Position numbers and translations under genes: made by a program
The notes under the pieces: model-generated
The model's database searches: none
What the model was told of the DNA's origin: nothing
The model's input: only the letters and a program-made list of their open reading frames with translations
Shown: one piece after another, positions 58,401 through 64,000 of the stretch
Position numbering within the stretch: the first letter of the stretch is position 1
Layout: every line of letters starts with the position of its first letter
NCBI GenBank assembly: GCA_029959085.1
Contig: JARWIR010000003.1
Location: 33,433,505 to 33,497,504 of the forward strand
Length of the DNA: 64,000 nucleotides
Source of the DNA: Nemophila menziesii
Lineage: Eukaryota > Streptophyta > Magnoliopsida > Boraginales > Hydrophyllaceae
Direction of reading: 5' to 3'

Positions 58401-58960
58401 CAAACTCATTCTTCAAACTTAAATGTCATTGCTTCAGTCAGCCCTGGAAACCGTATCCTCGGAACGCATAATAAGTTATACATAGTTATTCTTTGAGAAC
58501 CAGAGATAGGGAAAGAGTTTTCGTTGCTAGAAACTTCTTCCTCTTCTTGTGGAGAAGTCCCATCCTCTCTCGGGTTTAACCTCCTCCTCTTCATCCAAAG
58601 AGGAGACTGATCTACTATGTGGATGCTTGATCTCGGAAGTCGAGGAAAATGCGTCCTCGAGGACTCATCCAAAGTCTCAGAAACTTATAAAATTATCTAG
58701 TTTTGAGACGTAAAGTAACCGGCTCGATACCTCTTCCACTTTCTCATTCCGTGAACCTAGTTTTGATTCGTTACCCATTGAATTATATATAAAAAGAAGA
58801 ATAACAAAGAAAACTTCAATAGAAAATAGTACTTTGAGAAAAAATTAAAACTTAAAGCAAACAAAGCTGATTACACCACGAGATTTACCAAAAGAAAAAT
58901 ATACAACTCTGATGAGTAATCTGCCGCAAGTAAATGTAAAAAGGTAAGAACGAGTGTACA

Positions 58961-58997
<37 letters not shown>

Positions 58998-59325
58998 TAA
59001 ATCTGGAAATTCACACCCCAGAGTAATAATTAGCCACACTCCATTAAAGGAACGTCACAAGTCACATGCCTCAATACAACTAGGAGTAGTAAACTATCCT
59101 AATCAATCCTATCATGATACATATCCAGGGATAGAATGGGAAAAGCACAAGAACTGGAAACTAATTACCTTTTCTAGATAAAATTCAAAATAAATCATTT
59201 TGTTTGAACCTTGCAAAATCATCGACCTTATCCTTCAGACTCAAATTTTTTCTTAGTACCCTCGGTTAAACAAGCTATAATTATACTTCACGGAAGGGAT
59301 ACTCATCTGAATAAATCAATCTTAT
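58401..59325. other. Intergenic DNA with a (TA)n run
   Basis: Microsatellite (AT)n at 58963-58995. The minus frame at 58672-58406 (88 codons, PREDGTSPQEEEEVSSNENS) has no recognisable domain; probably chance or remnant. Confidence 0.35.
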
Positions 59326-59620
59326 TAAGATTACTCAAAAGACTTATTCTTGCGACGACACAATGCTAATTATTTGAAAGACCGGCTCTCGCAACGACCG
59401 TCATCAAAAATCTGGAAGACCAAATTGTGTATCGGCACAATACAAATAATTCAAACGAACGACCTCTTGCGTCGACGCATCATCAAATATTCGAAAGACA
59501 GACTCTTGTGTTGGCACAATATTGAAATAATGACTCTTACGTTGACACCGTCTGAATTACTCAAAAGATCGATTACTCCATTGGTGTATCACAAAAGACT
59601 TAAAACTAGCTCCGGGGTTA
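59326..59620. repeat. Diverged tandem repeats, ~50-60 bp units
   Basis: About five to six units of the type ATTCGAAAGAC-GACTCTTGCGTCGACACAAT (for example at 59378, 59425, 59490 and 59535). Non-coding. Confidence 0.65.
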
Positions 59621-60152
59621 GCACCTCATGAAACGGTAAATGAATTTTGTAAAAATGTTGGATAAAGAAAGGGTTACATTTATCATGCAAATTCCAAAGG
59701 GTAATAATAGGCTATAATGAAGTGTTGATACTATGCACAATAAAGATACCACGGAAGGTAAATACCAATGTCGATGGTATATACAGGTTTCCATACTAGT
59801 GACTGAATATATCGTCATTATAAACCCAAAAGGGAAATTGACAAAATTCCACAAGGATATCATGGGCCTTTATTATCTATAGGTATCTCAGGCACGCCTC
59901 CTAAAAATATAACTCTCACTCCATTATTTTTGTTCATAAATACATTCAAAACCTTCATAGCTCTCTCTCTCTCTCTCTCATAATAATACCCTCGGTCATA
60001 ATACTAATTTGAGTATTGGATTGCCAACGTGAGCAAACTTCACTGCGATAAAGTCTGGTTTCAGGTATATCACTAACCTACAGAGAAAGATCCTCGATGG
60101 ACCAGGAAGACACCTCAGTCAAGTTATCCAACTACCTTTTGTCACTTGACCT
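59621..60152. other. Spacer left of the 3' Copia
   Basis: No gene; (CT)n run at 59960-59980. Confidence 0.4.
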
Positions 60153-60350
60153 GATAAACAATAGAGAGAGAAGAGAAGAATAGAGAGATGAGAGGAAAAG
60201 ATGATTTTATTAAACTCAAGCAATCGTATATATACATTACATATTATTGTATATGCTTACACTTTAATGTATCTAACTATTTGTAACTAACTTTGATTCC
60301 TTAACTCTAATTCTGTTTTGCTAGCTGTCATATAGTTGTTATACTTATCA
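60153..60350 (-). repeat. 3' LTR of the 60-64 kb Copia
   Basis: 198 bp, TGATAAGTATAACAAC at the start and ATTGTTTATCA at the end (minus strand), directly after the PPT. A 105-bp part of it recurs inside the element at 63218-63322. Confidence 0.8.
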
Positions 60351-62548
60351 TCCCCCCTCAAGCTAAGTTGTAGTTGAAGAGGTAATTTGGAGAGAAGCGC
60401 AAGAAACGGAGTTGAGGCTAGACCTTTTGTAAAAACATCAGCAAGCTGTTGATTACTTGGAACATGAGTCAAAACAAGAAGCTTAGCTTGAACTTGCTCA
60501 CGAACAAAGTGATAATCAACATCAATGTGTCTTGTTCGAGTATGAAACACGGGATTTGAAGCTAGTGCAAGAGCAGAAATGTTATCACACGCAAGAGTTG
60601 GAACACCAGCATCAATGCTCAAACTTTTAAGTAAAAACGAAATCCATTTAAGTTCAACTGATACATGAGCAATTGCTCTGTATTCAGCTTCAGTTGAAGA
60701 TCGAGAAACAGTAGACTGTTTCTTTGATCCCCAAGAAATCAAATTTGACCCTAAGAAGATACAATAGCCAGTTGTTGATCTTCTATCAGAAATGGAGCTT
60801 GCCCAATCAGAGTCAGAGTAAGCTTTTAAAACTGGGGAAGAGGCAGAAAAAATCAAAGCATATTGATGTGTACCCTTAATATAACGAAGTAAACGTTTTA
60901 GAGCTTCAAAATCCATATTTGTAGGAGAATGAATTGCTTAACAAAGCTTGTTGAAGGAGAAAGCAATGTCTGGTCTGGTTATGGTCAGATATTGTAGAGC
61001 ACCAATCAAACTTCTAAATAGAGTAGGATTTTCAAACGCCAATTTATCATGATTAGATAAAACTGAGTACTTATTCATAGTAGGTGTTGGAGATGAATTA
61101 CAATCCTGTAAGCCAGCCTTAGCAATGATAGATAGAGCATATGTAGATTGATCCACAATAAAAGAAGAAGATGAACGAGTTATATATAATCCAAGAAAAT
61201 AAGATAAACATCCCAAATCTTTCATTTTAAACCTTGCTTTAAGAGCCTCAAGAATAGAGGTAATAATTGAGGAATTAGCTCTTGTGACTAGAATGTCATC
61301 AACATAAACAAGAAAAACAGTCAAAGATTCATCTGAACCTTTAACAAACATTGAGGTGTCTACAGCACTGACTTTGAAACCTTGAGATATAAGAAAAGCA
61401 GTTAAGAGTTGGTACCAAGCTCTAGGGGCTTGCTTAAGACCATAGAGAGACCTGTTCAATTTACACACATAATCAGGATGAGTCTTATCAATAAATCCAG
61501 TGGGTTGCACCATATAAACCTCTTCTTCAAGTGAACCATGAAGAAAGGCATTAGATACATCCAATTGTTTAATTTCCCAATTATAAGTAGCAGCTAAGGA
61601 GAGTATAATTCGCACAGTTTGATGCTTAACCACTGGGTTGAAGGTTTCAGTGTAATCAACACCATATTCTTGCAAAAAACCTCTAGCTACTAAACGAGCG
61701 TTATAACGCGCAATAGAGCCATCAACATTGCACTTAATTCTATAAATCCATTTGCAAGTTATTGGAGAGCGTCCATGTGGTTTTGGAACAAGAGTCCATG
61801 TGTTTTGACTTACCAAAGCCGAGTATTCATCAGCCATAGCATCTAACCAACATTGGGACTTAGTAGCTTCTCTATAAGACACAGGTTCAGATTCAAATGA
61901 GGACACAACTGCAGCTCTACACTTATAAGAAGGTTTCAAAGATCCTGTTTTGAGTCTAGTAACCATTGGATGAGTGGAAGTGAGTTGTTGAGATGAAGTT
62001 GAGGAGGAAGAAGAACTTTGTTGAGAAGAAGTAGAAGTACCTGAATGAGACTCATGAGGAGGTTGAACTGAGGAAACTATAGTTGAGAAAGGTTGTGAAA
62101 TGGAGTGAGGATTTATATTGGAGTCAAATATATCAATAAAGACTGAATGAGTAGACTCAAGAGTAGAGGAAGAATTTGAGACTTTGGATTGAAAAGGAAA
62201 TACAGACTCATTGAATAAGACATGTCTAGACACAAAAACTCGTTTTGAAGTTAAAGAATAACACTTATATCCTTTTGAATGAGAACAATAGCCAAGGAAA
62301 ACACACAATTCTGACTTAGGAGAAAATTTATTTGGAGCATAGGGCTTTAACCAAGGGTAACAAAGGCATCCAAAGGTTTTTAGGTGAGAGTAAGTAGGTG
62401 GTGTTTTAAACAAGACTTGATAAGGTGAAATATTGGCAAGAACAGGAGTTGGAAGTAGATTGATAAGATATACAGCTACTGATAAAGCATTCAAGCCAAA
62501 ATGATGTAGGTAATGAGCTATGTGATAAAAGGGATAAGGTTGTTTCAA
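60287..62548 (-). pseudogene. Copia reverse transcriptase and RNase H
   Basis: Frame 62548-60938: integrase end (VFKTPPTYSHLKTFGCLCYP, then a Ser-rich linker), then RT with TWTLVPKPHGRSPITCKWIY, QLDVSNAFLHGSLEEEVYM, LNRSLYGLKQAPRAWYQLL and the catalytic FLVYVDDILVT. A TAA in place of a Gln codon at about 60938 separates it from RNase H (60916-60287): AYSDSDWASSISDRRSTTGY, STEAEYRAIAHVSVELKW, ACDNISALALASNPVFHTRT and HIDVDYHFVREQ. It is otherwise a full Copia RT-RH. Apart from the stop, the catalytic residues are all present. Confidence 0.92.
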
Positions 62549-63246
62549 TCAAATGTCTATGTTTCCTTTCAGAGACTCCATTTTGTTCTGGAGTATGTGG
62601 ACAAGATGTTTGGTGTATTATACCTTTGTTGTGCAAGAAAGACTGAAAATTATTACTCATATATTCCCCACCATTATCACTTCTAAGGGTTTTAATGGAT
62701 GTATTGAACTGATTTAACAAGATTATAGAAGGTACAAAAAGCATTATAAGCATCAGATTTAAGTTTGAGAGGGATAATCCAAGTAAATCTGCTATAGTCA
62801 TCAATGAACACTATATAATATTTCAAATGAAGAGCAAGAATTTACAGAAAAGGTCCCCAAATATCACTGTGAACTAAAGAGAAAATAGCAGATGATCTAG
62901 ATGAAGACAAAGAGAAAGACAGTTTTTGAGCCTTAGAAGTAGCACAAGCATTACAAATAACACCAAAATGATCTAATCTAGTTTGTAAAGTAGTAGATAA
63001 CAATGATGACACATGACTTGATGGATGACCTAAGCGCATATGCCACAAAGAAGCTGAAGATATGGTTGTTTTTGAAGATAGACACACAGGTGTTGATGAA
63101 GAAGATGCAGAGATTTTTGAGTTTGAATGAAACACAAGAGGATACAATCCATCTCTACAAGGGCCCTGGAAGAGAAGAGCATTTGTAGAGGAGTCAAAAA
63201 TTGACACAGAGGTGGAGGAAAAGATGATTTTATTAAACTCAATCAA
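62406..63246 (-). pseudogene. Copia pre-integrase and integrase core, frameshifted
   Basis: 63246-62842: SLWHMRLGHPSSHVSSLL, ICNACATSKAQKLSFSLSSS and LVHSDIWGPFL, with the first catalytic Asp, then an in-frame TAA. The same frame then reads VFIDDYSRFTWIIPLKLKSD before a shift near 62700. 62804-62406 has TLRSDNGGEYMSNNFQSFL (second Asp) and CPHTPEQNGVSERKHRHLIE (Glu), then a shift near 62495 into the RT frame. DDE residues are all present, but the ORF is broken three times. Confidence 0.88.
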
Positions 63247-63322
63247 TCGTATATATACATTACAGATTATTGTATATGCTTACACTTTAATGTATCTAAC
63301 TATTTGTAACTAACTTTGATTC
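63218..63322 (-). repeat. LTR fragment inside the Copia coding region
   Basis: GAGGAAAAGATGATTTTATT...CCTTAACTCTAA is nearly identical to 60194-60309 in the 3' LTR, in the same orientation. It replaces the coding DNA that should join the protease to the pre-integrase segment. Confidence 0.85.
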
Positions 63323-63324
63323 CT

Positions 63325-63520
63325 TAACTCTAAGTTAGAGAGTGTACTGTTTCCAATGTTGGCTATATCCAAAGCCTGACCATTACCAACTGAAACTGAG
63401 TTAGAACCTTGATGAAACTTAGAAACTTAGAAGATGAGTTAGAGAGTGTACTGTTTCCAATGTTAGCTATATCCAAAGCCTGACCATTACCAACTGAAAC
63501 TGAGTTAGAACCTTGATAAG
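63325..63520 (-). repeat. ~105-bp tandem duplication in the protease region
   Basis: GTTAGAGAGTGTACTGTTTC...GAGTTAGAACCTTGAT occurs at about 63335-63414 and again at about 63439-63518, with one difference (TTGGC versus TTAGC). Confidence 0.85.
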
Positions 63521-63954
63521 AAGCTGAGTTTTGAAGCAAGCTTAAGTCATTAGTGACATGACTATTTGCTCCAGAGTCTAAGTACCACATTTCAGGATCA
63601 TAGCAATTTTTTAGATGAATTTTGTGTAGATGAAGGAACCTGAGATGTGTGAGCTGCCATAGCAATTCTGGCATTAGCTTTAGGTGAAGGAAAATTCACA
63701 TAATCAGTCCTTGACCAGCAGTCAATTGCTGAATGACCAAACTTAGTGCAAATTTGACAGGTTGGTGCAGAAGAATTAGACTGAACAGGTGGTGATCCCA
63801 AAATAGATGTGTTCATAGGTGAACCTCGAGACCTTCCACAGCCTCTTCCACGTGAAAAACCACCACGACCATGATTATAAATTGGTGCTGAAGTGTTTGT
63901 AAACAAAGCATTCTGAAATGACATGGAATTCTCACTTGAATCCGCCATTTTCAT
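63363..63954 (-). pseudogene. Copia Gag C-terminus and protease
   Basis: 63954-63598: a Gly/Arg-rich stretch (GRGGFSRGRGCGRSRG), then the zinc knuckle CQICTKFGHSAIDCW. A shift near 63600 leads to the protease, MWYLDSGANSHVTNDLSL (active-site DSGA) and SVGNGQALDIANIGNSTLSN. It is then disrupted by the tandem duplication and LTR fragment. The start of Gag is beyond the window. Confidence 0.85.
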
Positions 63955-64000
63955 ATGTAATTCTTCAGAAATTAGTAGGCTACCAAGAGAGTGAAAGGTT

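Larger units (their letters stand above)
60153..64000 (-). mobile_element. Copia LTR retrotransposon, decayed, runs off the window
   Basis: Order on minus: Gag zinc knuckle, protease, pre-integrase, integrase, RT, RNase H, PPT, 3' LTR. The PPT TTGAGGGGGGA lies next to the LTR start at 60350. The 3' LTR is 60153-60350. The 5' LTR must be beyond 64000, so full length and TSD cannot be seen. Several stops and shifts, and an internal LTR fragment, make it inactive. Confidence 0.9.

Overview
The window is nuclear DNA of a flowering plant, almost certainly a eudicot. It is AT-rich, its genes have spliceosomal GT-AG introns, it carries two seed-storage 11S globulin (legumin-type) genes, and most of the rest is plant-type transposable elements (Copia LTR retrotransposons, L1-type LINEs with an RNase H domain, Mutator-like elements, MITEs, tRNA-derived SINEs). 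I cannot fix the species from sequence alone.

Layout. 1-1010: worn LINE reverse transcriptase. 1128-3692: 11S globulin copy 1 (minus strand, 3 exons, 488 aa) with its flanks. 4014-4470: Mutator-like MITE with an unrelated core. 5640-9375: 5'-truncated LINE (minus). 9680-10893: R2R3-MYB pseudogene, whose promoter and 5' end form one arm of a ~1.3 kb near-perfect palindrome (10672-11992). 13280-15960: dispersed non-coding repeat blocks. 18390-34700: a stack of nested retroelements. An old Copia (gag remnant at 18.4 kb, protease/integrase at 23.2 kb, RNase H at 30.4 kb) is split by a younger Copia (18980-22799, 5-bp TSD), by LINE pieces, by LTR-like DNA, and by a non-coding LTR element (30786-34625, 5-bp TSD). 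36171-43228: a 7.06 kb Mutator-like element (MULE) with ~300-bp TIRs and a 9-bp TSD. It carries a decayed transposase on + and a plant-mobile-domain (PMD) gene on -. 43238-45740: 11S globulin copy 2. 45770-48290: a foldback repeat and a tandem duplication. 50911-55420: second set of the repeat blocks seen at 13-16 kb. 60153-64000: a decayed Copia element (minus) running off the window.

How it fits together. The only genes that look intact are the two globulins. They lie in direct orientation at a constant 42,076-bp offset and differ by five residues. The duplicated block also contains the target site of the MULE: joining the two flanks of the MULE across its TSD gives a sequence that matches the 3' flank of globulin copy 1, so the MULE inserted next to copy 2 after the duplication. 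Both globulin promoters keep a TATA box, an RY (CATGCA) element and an ACGT-core motif, consistent with seed expression.

The most notable structures are the MYB palindrome (a possible hairpin/siRNA source), the MULE with its paired empty site and PMD cassette flanked by inverted minisatellite arrays, and the loss of the usual Asn-Gly processing site in both globulins.
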